A stretch of DNA of 64,000 nt from Neokomagataea tanensis (GCF_006542335.1 NZ_CP032485.1:343501-407500); one strand, 5' to 3'; counted from the first letter of the stretch, positions 19,158 through 31,468 are shown. Notes: generated by a model not told the origin, from the sequence alone. A program made the numbers and translations.

Positions 19158-19841
19158 TCAACCGGCGGCTGCCACGGATGCTGCCGGGTATGGCGCATCG
19201 GCATGGCGAGCCTTCTTGATTGCATCGCGAATCAGCACTACGCTGTCTTTCGCACCTGGAACTGCACCCTTGACCATCAACAGGTTGCGTTCTTCGTCAA
19301 CAGCAGCGATCTCTAGGTTGAGCGTTGTTACGCGCTCGTCACCCATGTGACCTGCCATCTTCTTGCCCTTAAAGACCTTACCAGGATCCTGGCGTTGGCC
19401 TGTAGAACCGTGAGAACGGTGACTGATGGACACGCCGTGCGTGGCTTCAAGACCTGCGAAGTTGTGGCGCTTCATAACGCCCGCAAAGCCTTTGCCTTTG
19501 CTCTGGCCCGTAACGTCAACTTTCTGCCCAACAACGAAATGAGCAGCTGACAGCTTCGTACCAGCTTCAAGCACTGCGTCTTCCGCAACGCGGAACTCCA
19601 CAAGGTGCTTCTTCGGCTCAACTTTAGCGCGCGCAAAATGGCCACGGTTGGCCTTGGTGACGTTCTTCACCTTTGCGTTGCTCAAGCCAAGCTGAACAGC
19701 TGTATAGCCGTCGCGCTCGTTTGTGCGAGCGTCCACCACCTCAACATTATCAAGGTGAAGGACCGTTACAGGCACATGAGTGCCATCATCCTTAAACAGC
19801 CGGGTCATACCCAGCTTCTTTGCAATCAATCCGGTACGCAT
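19158..19841 (-). CDS. rplC: 50S ribosomal protein L3
   Basis: 227 residues; early assembly protein reaching the peptidyl transferase centre. [20 protein letters not shown] at 19841 marks the start; the frame upstream is overlap with rps[18 protein letters not shown] and [20 protein letters not shown] (which includes the Gln methylated in E. coli) are present. Confidence 0.97.
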   Translation of the reverse strand: MRTGLIAKKLGMTRLFKDDGTHVPVTVLHLDNVEVVDARTNERDGYTAVQLGLSNAKVKNVTKANRGHFARAKVEPKKHLVEFRVAEDAVLEAGTKLSAAHFVVGQKVDVTGQSKGKGFAGVMKRHNFAGLEATHGVSISHRSHGSTGQRQDPGKVFKGKKMAGHMGDERVTTLNLEIAAVDEERNLLMVKGAVPGAKDSVVLIRDAIKKARHADAPYPAASVAAAG

Positions 19842-19851
19842 CGTCTGGACC

Positions 19852-20160
19852 TTAGAGTTTGATCTCGACATCAACGCCAGCGGCGAGGTCGAGCTTCATG
19901 AGGGCGTCCACGGTCTGCGGGGTTGGCTCAACAATGTCGAGCAGCCGGCGGTGAGTCCGAATTTCGAACTGTTCGCGGCTTTTCTTATCCACGTGTGGAG
20001 AACGGTTCACCGTGAACCGTTCGATATGCGTCGGCAGCGGGATCGGACCCCGAACCCGCGCACCCGTACGCTTCGCCGTGTTTACGATCTCTTTAGTGCT
20101 GTTGTCCAGCACGCGATGATCGTACGCCTTGAGGCGAATGCGGATGTTCTGGTTGTCCAT
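19852..20160 (-). CDS. rpsJ: 30S ribosomal protein S10 (NusE)
   Basis: 102 residues; also NusE in antitermination complexes. [19 protein letters not shown] at 20160 is the true start; the longer frame extends into tuf spacer. [19 protein letters not shown] and [18 protein letters not shown] are invariant. It heads the S10 cluster, 115 bases after tuf. Confidence 0.98.
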   Translation of the reverse strand: MDNQNIRIRLKAYDHRVLDNSTKEIVNTAKRTGARVRGPIPLPTHIERFTVNRSPHVDKKSREQFEIRTHRRLLDIVEPTPQTVDALMKLDLAAGVDVEIKL

Positions 20161-20222
20161 AGTCTTATTCGTCCAACTCAAAAATTCGGGTGTCGTCCTG
20201 CTACCGCTGTTGCTGAAAGGAA

Positions 20223-20246
20223 CCCCGGCCGGATAACCGACCGGGG
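20223..20246 (-). promoter_or_regulatory. Strong stem-loop in the tuf-rpsJ spacer
   Basis: A 10-bp GC-rich stem (ccccggccgg / ccgaccgggg, one G-U) with an ATAA loop lies between tuf and rpsJ. The minus-strand 3' side continues TTCCTTT, too interrupted for a classic terminator. It could be a partial attenuator or S10-leader element. Confidence 0.55.
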
Positions 20247-20275
20247 CCCTTCCGCCAACGGCGAGACGCAGGAGA

Positions 20276-21466
20276 TTAGGCGCTAATGGAAGATACCACG
20301 CCTGCACCCACGGTACGGCCACCTTCGCGAATTGCGAAGCGCAGGCCTTCGTCCATGGCGATAGGAGCAATCAGCTCCACGTCCATAGCAACGTTGTCGC
20401 CCGGCATGACCATTTCGGTGCCTTCCGGAAGCTGAACAACGCCCGTCACGTCAGTCGTACGGAAGTAGAACTGCGGACGGTAATTCGTGAAGAACGGTGT
20501 ATGACGGCCACCTTCTTCCTTTGTCAAGATGTAAGCTTCAGCTTTGAAGTTCTTGTGAGGCGTGATGGAGCCTGGCTTTGCCAGAACTTGTCCACGCTCA
20601 ACGTCTTCACGCTTCGTGCCACGAACCAGTGCGCCGATGTTGTCACCAGCTTCACCGCGATCAAGCAGCTTACGGAACATTTCAACGCCCGTTACGGTCG
20701 TCTTCGTTGTGTCCTTAAGACCAACGATTTCAACTTCGTCACCAACGTTGATAACGCCACGCTCAACACGACCCGTTACAACTGTACCACGACCTGAGAT
20801 CGAGAACACGTCTTCGATTGGCATCAGGAATGGACGGTCGATCGGACGCTCTGGCTGCGGGATGTACGCATCAACTGCATCCATCAGCTCTTGAACGCGC
20901 TGTTCACCGATAGCAACGTCGCCATCTTCCAGCGTTACCAGTGCGGAACCCTTGATGATGGGGATATCATCGCCAGGGAACTGGTAAGAAGACAGAAGTT
21001 CGCGAACTTCCATTTCGACGAGCTCAAGAAGCTCTTCGTCATCTACCTGGTCAACCTTGTTCAAGAACACAACCAGAGCAGGAACGCCAACCTGACGTGC
21101 GAGCAGGATGTGCTCACGTGTCTGTGGCATTGGGCCGTCAGCTGCGGAAACAACCAGGATAGCGCCGTCCATCTGCGCCGCACCCGTGATCATGTTCTTC
21201 ACGTAGTCGGCGTGACCTGGACAGTCGACGTGAGCGTAGTGACGGTTAGCCGTCTCGTACTCAACGTGAGCTGTTGAAATGGTGATACCACGAGCGCGCT
21301 CTTCCGGAGCCGCGTCGATCATATCGTACGCGCGGAATTCAGCACCGCCGGACTTTGCCAGCGTCTTGGTGATCGCGGCCGTCAGTGACGTCTTACCATG
21401 GTCAACGTGACCAATGGTGCCGATGTTCAGATGCGGCTTATTCCGCTCGAATTTAGCCTTTGCCAT
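20276..21466 (-). CDS. tuf: Elongation factor Tu
   Basis: 396 residues; GTPase delivering aminoacyl-tRNA to the ribosome. G1 GHVDHGKT, G3 [13 protein letters not shown]4 NKVDQVDD, and domain III residues [21 protein letters not shown] are intact. It follows rpsG by only 113 bases, so the usual fusA gene is not in between. A pre-ribosome-site hairpin precedes it. Whether a second tuf copy exists cannot be seen. Confidence 0.98.
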   Translation of the reverse strand: MAKAKFERNKPHLNIGTIGHVDHGKTSLTAAITKTLAKSGGAEFRAYDMIDAAPEERARGITISTAHVEYETANRHYAHVDCPGHADYVKNMITGAAQMDGAILVVSAADGPMPQTREHILLARQVGVPALVVFLNKVDQVDDEELLELVEMEVRELLSSYQFPGDDIPIIKGSALVTLEDGDVAIGEQRVQELMDAVDAYIPQPERPIDRPFLMPIEDVFSISGRGTVVTGRVERGVINVGDEVEIVGLKDTTKTTVTGVEMFRKLLDRGEAGDNIGALVRGTKREDVERGQVLAKPGSITPHKNFKAEAYILTKEEGGRHTPFFTNYRPQFYFRTTDVTGVVQLPEGTEMVMPGDNVAMDVELIAPIAMDEGLRFAIREGGRTVGAGVVSSISA

Positions 21467-21481
21467 CGTCTCTCTCCAAAA

Positions 21482-21504
21482 CCCCGCCTCCCATGAGGCA
21501 GGGG
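21482..21504 (-). promoter_or_regulatory. Hairpin directly upstream of the tuf ribosome site
   Basis: Stem cccc-gcctc / gaggc-a-gggg with a 4-base loop; on the minus strand the 3' arm is followed by TTTT and then GGAGAGAG, the tuf ribosome site. Attenuator or translational switch are both possible. Confidence 0.5.
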
Positions 21505-21579
21505 TAAGACTGAAAAGTTCTTCCCAGTGAGCGCCTCAAAAAAAAGAGACACTGCCGGAAGCCCTTTAGCGGGTTCTGT

Positions 21580-22056
21580 TTACCAACGATAGTGGCTGAA
21601 AGCTTTATTTGCTTCAGCCATACGGTGGGTATCTTCGCGCTTCTTAACAGCAGCGCCACGGTTGTTGATCGCGTCCATCAGTTCGTTGGACAAACGATCA
21701 CACATCGTGTTTTCGCCGCGCTTGCGCGAGGCGTCGATCAGCCAGCGGATCGCCAGCGCCTGACGACGTTCTGTACGAACTTCGACAGGAACCTGATAGG
21801 TTGCACCACCAACGCGACGTGAGCGGACTTCAACAGCTGGCTTCACATTGTCAAGCGCAGAGTGGAACATTGCAACCGGATCAGCAGAAGATCCACCACG
21901 GCCGCGCAGAACTTCAAGCGCACCGTAAACGATGCCCTCTGCCGTGGACTTCTTGCCGTCATACATCAGCGCATTCATGAAACGCGTGATGACAACGTCA
22001 CCGAATTTTGGATCAGGAAGGATTTCGCGCTTTACAGCGCGGTGACGGCGACTCAT
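21580..22056 (-). CDS. rpsG: 30S ribosomal protein S7
   Basis: 158 residues; head nucleator contacting E-site tRNA and, in enterobacteria, str-operon repressor. [34 protein letters not shown] residues ([14 protein letters not shown] here) and [15 protein letters not shown] are present. On the minus strand a run of eight T lies about 35 bases downstream. Confidence 0.98.
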   Translation of the reverse strand: MSRRHRAVKREILPDPKFGDVVITRFMNALMYDGKKSTAEGIVYGALEVLRGRGGSSADPVAMFHSALDNVKPAVEVRSRRVGGATYQVPVEVRTERRQALAIRWLIDASRKRGENTMCDRLSNELMDAINNRGAAVKKREDTHRMAEANKAFSHYRW

Positions 22057-22068
22057 GCCAAATACCTC

Positions 22069-22440
22069 TTACTTCGGACGCTTCGCGCCGTACAGCGAAC
22101 GACGCTGACGACGCTTAGCGATACCCTGCGTGTCAAGCACGCCGCGCAGGATGTGGTAACGCACACCGGGAAGGTCCTTTACACGACCACCACGGATAAG
22201 AACAACGCTATGCTCCTGCAGGTTGTGCCCTTCACCCGGGATATAGCTCACGACCTCATACCCGTTGGTCAGACGCACCTTGGCGACCTTACGCAGAGCG
22301 GAGTTCGGCTTTTTCGGAGTAACCGTGTAGACGCGCGTGCAAACGCCACGCTTCTGGGGACAGCCCTGCAGGGCAGGAACCTTGTTCCGCTTTGCGGCCG
22401 GCTCACGGCCGTTCGCGATCAACTGGTTGATGGTCGGCAT
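22069..22440 (-). CDS. rpsL: 30S ribosomal protein S12
   Basis: 123 residues; decoding-centre protein and streptomycin-resistance locus. [34 protein letters not shown] and [14 protein letters not shown] are intact. Lys43 and Lys88, the positions changed in streptomycin-resistant mutants, are wild type. First gene of rpsL-rpsG-tuf, with a 389-base structured leader. Confidence 0.98.
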   Translation of the reverse strand: MPTINQLIANGREPAAKRNKVPALQGCPQKRGVCTRVYTVTPKKPNSALRKVAKVRLTNGYEVVSYIPGEGHNLQEHSVVLIRGGRVKDLPGVRYHILRGVLDTQGIAKRRQRRSLYGAKRPK

Positions 22441-22546
22441 GCGCCCTTCCCAATCCTTGTCTTGCTCCAGACAGAGAGCAGATGCCCCCTGTCATCACCT
22501 ATTTCTCACCGACACGCGGGCTACCCGCCTGCCTACTGCTCATCAA

Positions 22547-22578
22547 GCCATAAAAATCGCTTAAGCGACTTTCACGGC
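22547..22578 (-). promoter_or_regulatory. 14-bp stem-loop in the rpsL leader
   Basis: Arms gccataaaaatcgc / gcgactttcacggc pair over 14 positions on the minus-strand RNA (three G-U pairs) around a TTAA loop, about 110 bases upstream of rpsL. The 3' arm itself contains ATTTTTAT. It may be an attenuator or ribosomal-protein binding site. Confidence 0.5.
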
Positions 22579-22692
22579 TTAAAAAGTGCCTGCGGCCTTA
22601 GCATCATTCTTCTTTCGAAGATTAGCGGCACCGCATGCGATTCTTTTATCTTCGACGGCTTAATTCGCCTCGAGAGGCGGGGGTAGCCGAGG

Positions 22693-22727
22693 GCGCGGAA
22701 CCTACGAAGGCTTCCGCGCAAAGTCAA
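22693..22727 (-). promoter_or_regulatory. rpsL (str operon) promoter with overlapping inverted repeat
   Basis: Minus strand CTTGACT, 17-base spacer, TAGGTT. An 8-bp perfect inverted repeat (gcgcggaa at 22693-22700, ttccgcgc at 22712-22719) covers the -10 box and the spacer, so a DNA-binding regulator or an initial-transcript hairpin could act here. The spacer 22441-22829 holds no gene. Confidence 0.6.
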
Positions 22728-22792
22728 GTCTTTCGGCGAAGATTGGCCCGATTCTAACTTATTAAAGTAGAAACCGGACCTAACTCTACGCC

Positions 22793-22813
22793 ATCCATTT
22801 CTTTCGAAATGGA
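22793..22813 (-). other. Stem-loop with GAAA tetraloop 3' of rpoC
   Basis: Perfect 8-bp stem (tccatttc / gaaatgga) capped by GAAA on the minus-strand RNA, 17 bases after the rpoC stop. No T-run follows, so it looks like a 3'-end stabiliser or processing site rather than an intrinsic terminator. Confidence 0.5.
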
Positions 22814-22829
22814 AAGTCGATCCAGCAGA

Positions 22830-25800
22830 TTACTCTGCCGCATCTTCAACAGCTGCCGTCGGTTTAGCGACTCGGCGGCGGTCTTCGCTCGCTGCAATAC
22901 CACGGAGACGGTTCATAACGCTACCCGTACCTGCAGGTATCAGACGGCCAACGATGACGTTTTCTTTCAAGCCGTTCAATGTATCCACCTTACCAGAGGT
23001 CGCAGCGTCTGTAAGGACGCGTGTCGTCTCCTGGAAGGATGCTGCAGAGATAAAGGACTGCGTCTGCAGAGACGCCTTCGTAATACCCTGCAGGACCGGC
23101 ATGGCGCGTGCTGGTGTATCCCCTTGCTCGGTCAGACGCTGGTTTTCAATCTCGTATTCAATACGATCAACCGTCTCACCGATAAGGTAGGTGGAATCAC
23201 CTGGCTCAAGAATTTCAACCTTCTGCAGCATCTGGCGAACAATCACCTCAATGTGCTTATCGTTGATCTTCACGCCCTGCAGTCGGTAAACGTCCTGAAT
23301 TTCATTTACCAAGTAATCAGACAGAGCCTCGATACCCATGACCTTCAGAATGTCGTGTGGAACACGAGGTCCATCGACCAGAGGGTCACCCTTCTGGACA
23401 AAGTCACCTTCCTGAACAGAAACGTGCTTGCCCTTCGGAATCAGGTACTGTGTCTCTTCATCTGTTTCATCGTTTTTGACGATGATGCAGCGCTTAGACT
23501 TATAGTCCTTGCCAAATTCGATGCGTCCATCACCTTCGGCAATGATCGCATGGTCTTTTGGCTTCCGGGCTTCGAAGAGCTCAGCAACGCGCGGCAGACC
23601 ACCGGTAATGTCACGCGTTTTCGAACCTTCACGTGGAATACGGGCCAGCACGTCACCGGCATGAACGACTGCACCGCTTTCAACCGACAGAATCGAATCT
23701 GGCGATAGGAAGTAGCGAGCGTCATTGCCGTTAACCAGCTTGACGACATTCCCGGCTTCATCCTTCAGCTGCAAGCGCGGACGCAGATCCACACCCTTGG
23801 CTGCCTGCTTGTAGTCAACAACGACCTTTGAGCTAAGACCGGTGACTTCGTCCATCCGCTCAACGAGCGTAATGGAATCGATCAGGTCTAGATACTCAAC
23901 TGTACCGGCACGTTCGGTGATGATTGGAAGTGTGTACGGATCCCACTCAGCCATCTTCTGGCCACGAGCAACCGTATCACCTTCCCCAACCATCAAACGC
24001 GCACCGTAAGGCACACGGTAACGGGCACGCTCAACACCGTTCTCGTCTTTCAAGAGAAGTTCACAGTTTCTGGACATGACGACCGGAACTTTTTGTGAAT
24101 TCTCAACGACGTTACGGTTCTTGATTGTGATTACACCGTCGCGCGATGCTTCAACCATTGACTGCTCAGCGCCACGCGTCGCCGCACCACCAATATGGAA
24201 GGTACGCATGGTCAGCTGTGTGCCAGGCTCACCGATGGACTGCGCCGCAATAACACCGACAGCCTCACCAATGTTAACCGGCGTACCGCGGGCCAAGTCA
24301 CGGCCGTAGCAGTGGCCACAGATGCCAACGCGGCTGTCGCATGTCAGAACAGAGCGAATTTCGATGCTTTCTACACCGGCCTTCTCAATGGATTCAGCCA
24401 TGGCTTCGTCGACAAGAGCATTGCGGGGAGCAACTACTTCTTGTGTGACCGGGTGCAGGACATCCTTGGAGATTGTACGGCCGAGGATACGCTCTGAGAG
24501 AGACGCAACGACTTCACCGCTGTCCATCACCGCACGAACTGTCAGGCCGCGCTCGGTGCCGCAATCATTCTCTACGATGATGCAGTCCTGAGCAACGTCA
24601 ACAAGACGGCGTGTCAGATAACCAGAGTTAGCTGTCTTCAAAGCCGTATCAGCAAGCCCCTTACGGGCACCATGGCTTGAGGTAAAGTAATCGAGAACCG
24701 AAAGGCCTTCTTTAAAGTTGGCAATGATCGGCTGCTCGATAATTTCACCCGATGGCTTCACCATCAGACCACGCATACCAGCAAGCTGTTTCATCTGAGC
24801 CGGCGACCCACGGGCTCCAGAATGGCTCATCATCCACACAGAGTTCGTAGGCTTACCAATGACCTGCTTGGAAATTTCTTTCAACATCGCTGCCTGCACT
24901 TCGTCTGTGCAACGCGACCAAGCATCGACCACCTTGTTGTAACGCTCGCCAGCCGTGATCAGACCATCCTGATACTGCTGCTCGAACTCTTTCACTTCAT
25001 CAGCCGTGTGAGCAACAAGCGTCGCCTTCTCAGCTGGGATGATCATGTCATCCTTACCGAAGGAGATACCAGCGCGCGCAGCATGACGGAAACCAAGAGC
25101 CATCAAACGGTCGCAGAAAATCACTGCTTCCTTCTGACCACAGTGACGGTAAACAGTGTCGATCACGTCAGACACGTTCTTTTTCGTCAACTGCTTGTTG
25201 ATCAGATCGAAAGGCACGAGAGGATGGCGCGGCAGGATCTGTGCAATTAATGCACGGCCTGGCGTCGTCAGGATCGTTTCGCGGATCTTATTACCATCAG
25301 CATCGATCGTGTTGAGGCGCAGACGAATCTTGTCGTGCAGCTTCAAAGAGCCAGCCAGCATCGCACTCTCGATTTCCGAGACGTCCGAATAAGCCGGAGG
25401 ACCTGCCTTAACGATCTTGTCGCCTTCGATGACCGCTTCGTCCGGTGTTTCACGGTATTCAGGGACTTCGAGGCTCAGATAATACAGACCCAGAACAATA
25501 TCCTGAGACGGCACGATAATCGGCTTGCCGTTTGCTGGGCTAAGGATGTTGTTCGTGGACATCATCAACACGCGCGCTTCGAGCTGAGCTTCGAGCGACA
25601 ATGGCACGTGCACGGCCATCTGGTCACCGTCAAAGTCAGCGTTGAACGCTGTACAGACCAACGGGTGAAGCTGAATTGCTTTACCTTCGATCAGTGTTGG
25701 TTCGAACGCCTGAATGCCCAAACGGTGAAGTGTTGGCGCACGGTTGAGCATAACCGGGTGCTCACGGATAACCTCTTCAAGGATATCCCAAACTTCCGGG

Positions 25801-27146
25801 CGCTCTTTTTCCACCATCCGCTTCGCAGCTTTAATGGTCGTAGCATGACCATATTTTTCAAGCTTCGAATAGATGAAAGGCTTGAACAGCTCCAAAGCCA
25901 TCTTCTTCGGAAGACCACATTGGTGCAGCTTCAGCTCTGGTCCAACCACGATGACCGAACGACCTGAATAGTCGACGCGCTTACCAAGAAGGTTTTGACG
26001 GAAGCGACCCTGCTTACCCTTCAGCATATCTGAAAGGGACTTCAGAGGACGCTTATTTGCACCTGTGATCGCACGGCCACGACGACCGTTATCGAACAGT
26101 GCGTCAACAGCTTCCTGCAACATGCGCTTTTCGTTACGAACAATGATGTCCGGCGCACGAAGCTCAATCAGACGCTTCAAACGGTTGTTACGGTTGATGA
26201 CGCGGCGGTACAGATCGTTCAGGTCGGACGTCGCGAAACGGCCACCATCCAATGGCACCAGCGGACGCAGTTCCGGCGGGATGACCGGAACGATGTCCAT
26301 GATCATCCAATCAGGGCGCGAACCGCTCTCAACGAAGGACTCAACGAGCTTTAGACGCTTGACCAGCTTCTTACGAGCAGCCTCAGAAGTTGCTTTCCGC
26401 AGCTTCTTACGCATCATCGTTTTTTCGGAATCGCCTTCCATGACTTCCGCGTCATAGTCAAACGGGTCCGGGCGGCCCTGCTCTTGAGCTGCTAAGCTCA
26501 GTGCGCGTTCTTCATCATTTGGGATACCCCAGTCATAGCTGGAGAGTGCCTTCTTGATGGCTTCCGCACCGATGCCCACTTCAATACCCGCGTCTGGATA
26601 TTCGTCGAGCAGGTCCTCACAGCGAATCTCGTCCAGCAGGTACTGGTCACGCTTTTTGCCGTGCTTATAGGATTCGATCTGGTCTGAGTCACAGACGCCT
26701 TTATCAAGCACGAGGAAGCGCTCGAAATACAGGACTGGCTCAACATCTTTCAATGGCAGATCCAGCATCGTAGCGATGCGGCTTGGCAGAGACTTCAAGA
26801 ACCAGATGTGCGCAACAGGAGACGCAAGCTCAATATGGCCCATGCGCTCACGGCGCACCTTAGCTAGCGTGACTTCTACACCGCATTTTTCGCAGACGAT
26901 ACCGCGGAACTTCATCCGCTTGTACTTACCGCACAAGCATTCATAGTCCTTGATCGGACCAAAAATGCGCGCACAGAACAAACCGTCACGCTCAGGCTTG
27001 AACGTACGGTAGTTAATCGTCTCTGGCTTCTTGATCTCACCATACGACCAAGAGCGGATCTGCTCGCTAGATGCGAGCTGGATCTTAATATGATCAAAGG
27101 TCAAAGACTGCCCGGTCTGACCAAGAATCTTCATGAGTTCGTTCAT
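22830..27146 (-). CDS. rpoC: RNA polymerase beta' subunit
   Basis: 1438 residues. The start [10 protein letters not shown] at 27146 is preferred to an ATG five codons upstream. N-terminal zinc site [19 protein letters not shown], the catalytic NADFDGDQM that holds the active-site magnesium, the bridge/trigger region and the second zinc cluster [15 protein letters not shown] are all present. It follows rpoB by 80 bases. Length is normal; no inserted domains beyond those of alphaproteobacteria are evident. Confidence 0.98.
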   Translation of the reverse strand: MNELMKILGQTGQSLTFDHIKIQLASSEQIRSWSYGEIKKPETINYRTFKPERDGLFCARIFGPIKDYECLCGKYKRMKFRGIVCEKCGVEVTLAKVRRERMGHIELASPVAHIWFLKSLPSRIATMLDLPLKDVEPVLYFERFLVLDKGVCDSDQIESYKHGKKRDQYLLDEIRCEDLLDEYPDAGIEVGIGAEAIKKALSSYDWGIPNDEERALSLAAQEQGRPDPFDYDAEVMEGDSEKTMMRKKLRKATSEAARKKLVKRLKLVESFVESGSRPDWMIMDIVPVIPPELRPLVPLDGGRFATSDLNDLYRRVINRNNRLKRLIELRAPDIIVRNEKRMLQEAVDALFDNGRRGRAITGANKRPLKSLSDMLKGKQGRFRQNLLGKRVDYSGRSVIVVGPELKLHQCGLPKKMALELFKPFIYSKLEKYGHATTIKAAKRMVEKERPEVWDILEEVIREHPVMLNRAPTLHRLGIQAFEPTLIEGKAIQLHPLVCTAFNADFDGDQMAVHVPLSLEAQLEARVLMMSTNNILSPANGKPIIVPSQDIVLGLYYLSLEVPEYRETPDEAVIEGDKIVKAGPPAYSDVSEIESAMLAGSLKLHDKIRLRLNTIDADGNKIRETILTTPGRALIAQILPRHPLVPFDLINKQLTKKNVSDVIDTVYRHCGQKEAVIFCDRLMALGFRHAARAGISFGKDDMIIPAEKATLVAHTADEVKEFEQQYQDGLITAGERYNKVVDAWSRCTDEVQAAMLKEISKQVIGKPTNSVWMMSHSGARGSPAQMKQLAGMRGLMVKPSGEIIEQPIIANFKEGLSVLDYFTSSHGARKGLADTALKTANSGYLTRRLVDVAQDCIIVENDCGTERGLTVRAVMDSGEVVASLSERILGRTISKDVLHPVTQEVVAPRNALVDEAMAESIEKAGVESIEIRSVLTCDSRVGICGHCYGRDLARGTPVNIGEAVGVIAAQSIGEPGTQLTMRTFHIGGAATRGAEQSMVEASRDGVITIKNRNVVENSQKVPVVMSRNCELLLKDENGVERARYRVPYGARLMVGEGDTVARGQKMAEWDPYTLPIITERAGTVEYLDLIDSITLVERMDEVTGLSSKVVVDYKQAAKGVDLRPRLQLKDEAGNVVKLVNGNDARYFLSPDSILSVESGAVVHAGDVLARIPREGSKTRDITGGLPRVAELFEARKPKDHAIIAEGDGRIEFGKDYKSKRCIIVKNDETDEETQYLIPKGKHVSVQEGDFVQKGDPLVDGPRVPHDILKVMGIEALSDYLVNEIQDVYRLQGVKINDKHIEVIVRQMLQKVEILEPGDSTYLIGETVDRIEYEIENQRLTEQGDTPARAMPVLQGITKASLQTQSFISAASFQETTRVLTDAATSGKVDTLNGLKENVIVGRLIPAGTGSVMNRLRGIAASEDRRRVAKPTAAVEDAAE

Positions 27147-27226
27147 GCGCCGAAACCCCAAACTGCGCCGCGGTTTCCCGCGGACAGGTCAACATTGTAT
27201 CGCGAAGTAAAGCTAGAGAGCACGGA

Positions 27227-30200
27227 TTAGGACTCTCCCTGCTCCAGCTCGACATTCAGACCGAGCGACTTCAGTTCCTTGATCAGAACGTTGAAGCTTT
27301 CTGGAATACCAGCTTCGAAATCATCCTGCTCACGCACGATGGCCTCGTAAACCTTGGTACGACCAGAAACGTCGTCCGACTTAACCGTTAGCATTTCCTG
27401 CAAGGTATAAGCCGCACCGTAAGCTTCCAGTGCCCAGACCTCCATCTCACCGAAACGCTGTCCACCGAACTGGGCTTTACCACCCAGAGGCTGCTGCGTG
27501 ACAAGAGAGTAAGGACCAATCGAACGTGCGTGGATTTTATCGTCCACAAGATGGTGCAGCTTCAACATGTAGATGTAGCCGACCGTGGTCTTACGTTCGA
27601 ATTGTTCGCCGGTACGTCCGTCAATCAACTGCGACTGACCTGATGTATCAACACCTGCTTTTTCAAGCATGTCTTCAATATCAGGGATTGATGCACCGTC
27701 AAACACAGGTGTGGCAATCGGAAGGCCCTTGCGAAGGTTGTTCGCCAGTTCAATCAATTGCTCGTTCGGAAGTGTCGCAACGTCCTGCTCGAAGATAGCA
27801 TCGCCATAGACTTCGCGAAGACGATCCAGCAGTTCCTGCTTACGTTCACCTGTACGCTGATACTCATCAACCATCTCGCCGATGCTTGCACCGATATTCG
27901 CACAGGCCCAACCCAAGTGTGTTTCAAGGATCTGGCCGATGTTCATACGTGAAGGCACACCGAGCGGGTTCAGAACGATATCAACCGCTTGGCCGTTCTC
28001 CAAGAATGGCATGTCTTCAACTGGAACAACGCGGGATACGACACCCTTGTTACCGTGACGACCAGCCATCTTATCGCCTGGTTGAAGCTTACGCTTCACC
28101 GCAACGAAGACCTTAACCATCTTCATTACGCCAGGAGGCAGCTCATCGCCGCGCTGCAACTTCTCAACCTTGTTGTCAAAGCGAGCATTGATGCGGCGTA
28201 CAGCTTCATCGAACTCTGCGCGGAGTGTTTCCAGCTCAGCCGTTACTTCGTCCGATGAGACTACGACGTTACGCCAAGTCGCTTTAGGATGCTCATCCAG
28301 CAACTCGTCCGTAATCGGCGTGCCGGTACGGATACCCTTGAAGCCAGAACCAGCTACCTGACCAACCAGACGCTCACGCAGTCGGTTATAGAAGCTACGC
28401 TCCTGAATGCCGCGCTCGTCGTCTCGGTCTTTCGTCAAACGCTCAATTTCTGAGCGTTCGATGGCCATTGCGCGCTCATCTTTATCAACGCCACGGCGTG
28501 AGAAGACACGAACATCAACAATAGTACCACTCGTGCCAGGCGGCAGCTTCAGAGAAGTGTCACGGACATCAGAGGCTTTTTCACCGAAGATTGCGCGCAA
28601 AAGCTTTTCTTCAGGCGTCATCGGGCTTTCGCCCTTTGGCGTTACCTTACCGACAAGAATATCGCCTGGGTTAACTTCCGCACCGACATAGACAATACCT
28701 GCCTCGTCGAGATTCCGCAGTGCTTCCTCGCCGACATTCGGAATATCACGGGTGATTTCCTCCTGTCCAAGCTTCGTGTCACGGGCCATGACTTCAAATT
28801 CCTCGATATGGATCGAGGTAAAGACGTCATCGCGCGCAATGCGCTCTGAAATGAGGATGGAGTCCTCGAAGTTGTAGCCGTTCCAAGGCATGAACGCGAC
28901 GAGCACGTTACGGCCCAGAGCCAAATCACCAAGTTCTGTTGATGGGCCGTCAGCAATGATGTCCCCAGCATGAACCGTATCGCCCACCTTCACCAACGGG
29001 CGCTGGTTAATGCAGGTAGACTGGTTCGAACGCATATACTTGCGCAGACGATAGATATCAACGCCCTGCGTAGAACCCGCGTCGTCTGTTACGCGGACAA
29101 CGATGCGCGCACCGTCGATCTGGTCGATAACACCCTTGCGCTTTGCGACAATGGTAGCACCAGAGTCACGGGCAACAGCGGATTCCATACCGGTGCCAAC
29201 CAGCGGCGCATCAGCGCGGACTAGCGGCACAGCCTGACGTTGCATGTTCGCGCCCATCAGTGCGCGGTTCGCGTCATCGTTCTCAAGGAACGGGATCAAC
29301 GCCGCAGCAACAGACACCAACTGCTTTGGTGAAACGTCACACGCCGTAACCTGCTCTGGAGGAACGACACGGAAGTCGCCAGACTTACGAACTGAAACCA
29401 GTTCATCTGTCAGTTGACCATCAGCGTCCTGCTTGGCGTCAGCCTGAGCAACGACCAGCTTTTCTTCCTGCATAGCAGAAAGATACTTCCAGCCATCTTG
29501 CAGCACACCATCCTTAACAAGGCGATATGGTGTTTCGATGAAGCCGTATTTGTTGACCTTCGCATAAGTGGAAAGCGAGTTGATCAGACCGATATTTGGC
29601 CCTTCAGGCGTTTCAATCGGGCAGATACGACCGTAATGCGTCGGGTGAACGTCACGAACTTCGAAGCCTGCACGCTCACGCGTCAGACCGCCTGGGCCAA
29701 GCGCTGAAAGACGACGCTTATGCGTCACTTCAGATAGCGGGTTGGTCTGGTCCATGAACTGGCTGAGCTGTGAAGAGCCAAAGAACTCACGTACAGCAGC
29801 AGCGGCTGGCTTTGCGTTGATCAAGTCATGAGGCATGACCGTGTCAATATCGACCGACCCCATACGCTCACGGATAGCGCGCTCCATGCGGAGCAGACCG
29901 ACGCGGTACTGGTTTTCCATCAATTCGCCAACAGAGCGAACACGACGGTTACCTAGGTTGTCAATGTCGTCGATTTGACCCCGGCCATCCTTAAGATCGC
30001 ACATGATCTTGATCGTACGTAGAATGTCTTCTTTGCGCAGAACACGCAGTGTGTCAGGCGTTTCGACATCCAAGCGCATATTCATCTTTACACGACCGAC
30101 GGACGAAAGATCGTAGCGGTCAGATGCAAAGAAGAGACCATGGAACATGGCTTCCGCCGTTTCCTTGGTTGGTGGCTCACCGGGGCGCATAACGCGATAG

Positions 30201-31399
30201 ATATCAATCAGCGCTTCGTCACGGCTTGTGTTCTTATCAACAGCGAGTGTGTTGCGGATCCAAGGACCGTGTGAGTTGTCAACAGCCAGCGTAGGAAGTT
30301 CCGTGATGCCCAACTCTTCCAGAGCGGCCAGACGGTCTTCTGTCAGTTCGTCGCCAGCTTCACCGTAAATTTCACCGGTGTTTTCGTTAACCAAGTCATA
30401 CGCCAAGAAACGTCCGAGAACGTCCAGACGGCCAACTTGAACAACACGGGTCTTTTCGGCGATTTTGCGGACCATGCGGCCCGTTAGCTTGGCGTCAGCT
30501 TCTGCGACGACTTCGCCTGTATCGGCATCAACCAGCGGGCTTAACAGCTTAAGGCCACGGAAAGCGTCAGGCTCGAACGGGCGCGCCCATGAATCACCCT
30601 GACGAGTGAACGGGACCATGCCGTAGAAATACGCAAGAATTTCATCTTGATCCATGCCCGAAACATCGAGCGAATCAACATCGCCACCCTCGGCTTCTTT
30701 CGCATTACGCTGAGCGATATAATTCTCGCCAGCGAGAGCATAGAGAAGCGTCGTAACGGGGAGCTTACGCTTACGATCGATACGCACATAAATCAGATCT
30801 TTGGCATCGAATTCAAAATCGAGCCAAGAACCGCGGTAAGGAATTACGCGCGCGGCAAAAAGATATTTGCCGGAAGAATGCGTCTTACCCTTATCGTGAT
30901 CAAAGAACACGCCAGGGCTACGATGCATCTGGGAAACGATAACGCGTTCTGTACCATTGATGATAAAGGTACCGTTATCGGTCATGAGCGGCATATCGCC
31001 CATGTAAACTGGCTGCTCTTTCAAATCGTGAATAGAGCGAGACCCTGTATCTTCATCGATATCCCACGTCGTGAGACGGAGGATAACCTTCAGCGGGGCA
31101 GCATAAGTCAGGCCACGCTGGATACATTCTTCAACGTCGTATTTCGGCTCTTCGAATTCGTAGGAAACGAAATCCAGACGGCCACGGCCCGCAAAATCGT
31201 TGATCGGGAAGACCGAACGGAACACTTCTTGAAGCCCGGCCTCTTGCCGCGCATCAGGACTCACGTTCATCTGCAAGAACGCTTCATACGAAGCGCGCTG
31301 CACATCGATCAGATTGGGCATCGGCGCGATTTCGGGGATACGCCCGAAACTTTTGCGGATCCTCTTGCGTCCCGTGAACGATTTGGCGATCGCGTTCAT
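27227..31399 (-). CDS. rpoB: RNA polymerase beta subunit
   Basis: 1390 residues. The rifampicin pocket reads [19 protein letters not shown] followed by [13 protein letters not shown], with the Asp, His and Ser residues usually mutated in resistant strains unchanged. The C-terminal [25 protein letters not shown] block and the closing [12 protein letters not shown] are complete. An internal promoter and an attenuator-like hairpin lie in the 243-base spacer after rplL, so rpoBC can be set below the level of L7/L12. Confidence 0.98.
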   Translation of the reverse strand: MNAIAKSFTGRKRIRKSFGRIPEIAPMPNLIDVQRASYEAFLQMNVSPDARQEAGLQEVFRSVFPINDFAGRGRLDFVSYEFEEPKYDVEECIQRGLTYAAPLKVILRLTTWDIDEDTGSRSIHDLKEQPVYMGDMPLMTDNGTFIINGTERVIVSQMHRSPGVFFDHDKGKTHSSGKYLFAARVIPYRGSWLDFEFDAKDLIYVRIDRKRKLPVTTLLYALAGENYIAQRNAKEAEGGDVDSLDVSGMDQDEILAYFYGMVPFTRQGDSWARPFEPDAFRGLKLLSPLVDADTGEVVAEADAKLTGRMVRKIAEKTRVVQVGRLDVLGRFLAYDLVNENTGEIYGEAGDELTEDRLAALEELGITELPTLAVDNSHGPWIRNTLAVDKNTSRDEALIDIYRVMRPGEPPTKETAEAMFHGLFFASDRYDLSSVGRVKMNMRLDVETPDTLRVLRKEDILRTIKIMCDLKDGRGQIDDIDNLGNRRVRSVGELMENQYRVGLLRMERAIRERMGSVDIDTVMPHDLINAKPAAAAVREFFGSSQLSQFMDQTNPLSEVTHKRRLSALGPGGLTRERAGFEVRDVHPTHYGRICPIETPEGPNIGLINSLSTYAKVNKYGFIETPYRLVKDGVLQDGWKYLSAMQEEKLVVAQADAKQDADGQLTDELVSVRKSGDFRVVPPEQVTACDVSPKQLVSVAAALIPFLENDDANRALMGANMQRQAVPLVRADAPLVGTGMESAVARDSGATIVAKRKGVIDQIDGARIVVRVTDDAGSTQGVDIYRLRKYMRSNQSTCINQRPLVKVGDTVHAGDIIADGPSTELGDLALGRNVLVAFMPWNGYNFEDSILISERIARDDVFTSIHIEEFEVMARDTKLGQEEITRDIPNVGEEALRNLDEAGIVYVGAEVNPGDILVGKVTPKGESPMTPEEKLLRAIFGEKASDVRDTSLKLPPGTSGTIVDVRVFSRRGVDKDERAMAIERSEIERLTKDRDDERGIQERSFYNRLRERLVGQVAGSGFKGIRTGTPITDELLDEHPKATWRNVVVSSDEVTAELETLRAEFDEAVRRINARFDNKVEKLQRGDELPPGVMKMVKVFVAVKRKLQPGDKMAGRHGNKGVVSRVVPVEDMPFLENGQAVDIVLNPLGVPSRMNIGQILETHLGWACANIGASIGEMVDEYQRTGERKQELLDRLREVYGDAIFEQDVATLPNEQLIELANNLRKGLPIATPVFDGASIPDIEDMLEKAGVDTSGQSQLIDGRTGEQFERKTTVGYIYMLKLHHLVDDKIHARSIGPYSLVTQQPLGGKAQFGGQRFGEMEVWALEAYGAAYTLQEMLTVKSDDVSGRTKVYEAIVREQDDFEAGIPESFNVLIKELKSLGLNVELEQGES

Positions 31400-31444
31400 C
31401 TATAATTGCCCTCTGCACCAGACCTTCGGGGCGCCCGGATGGAA

Positions 31445-31468
31445 GTCAGGAAAACCCCCTTCCCTGAC
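31445..31468 (-). promoter_or_regulatory. Stem-loop in the rpoB leader
   Basis: About 9 bp of pairing (gtcaggaaa / ttccctgac, one G-U) with a short loop lies 45 bases upstream of rpoB, downstream of the promoter at 31523. Confidence 0.4.

Noticed and set aside
22069..22440. Streptomycin-resistance change in rpsL
   Set aside because: Lys43 and Lys88 are wild type.
22809..23708. Long plus-strand open frame (299 codons) opposite rpoC
   Set aside because: Antisense shadow of rpoC codon bias; no ribosome site, no recognisable domain. The same applies to the long antisense frames opposite rpoB, rpsJ-tuf and the S10/spc genes.
27227..31399. Rifampicin-resistance change in rpoB
   Set aside because: Asp, His and Ser of the drug pocket are the sensitive-type residues.
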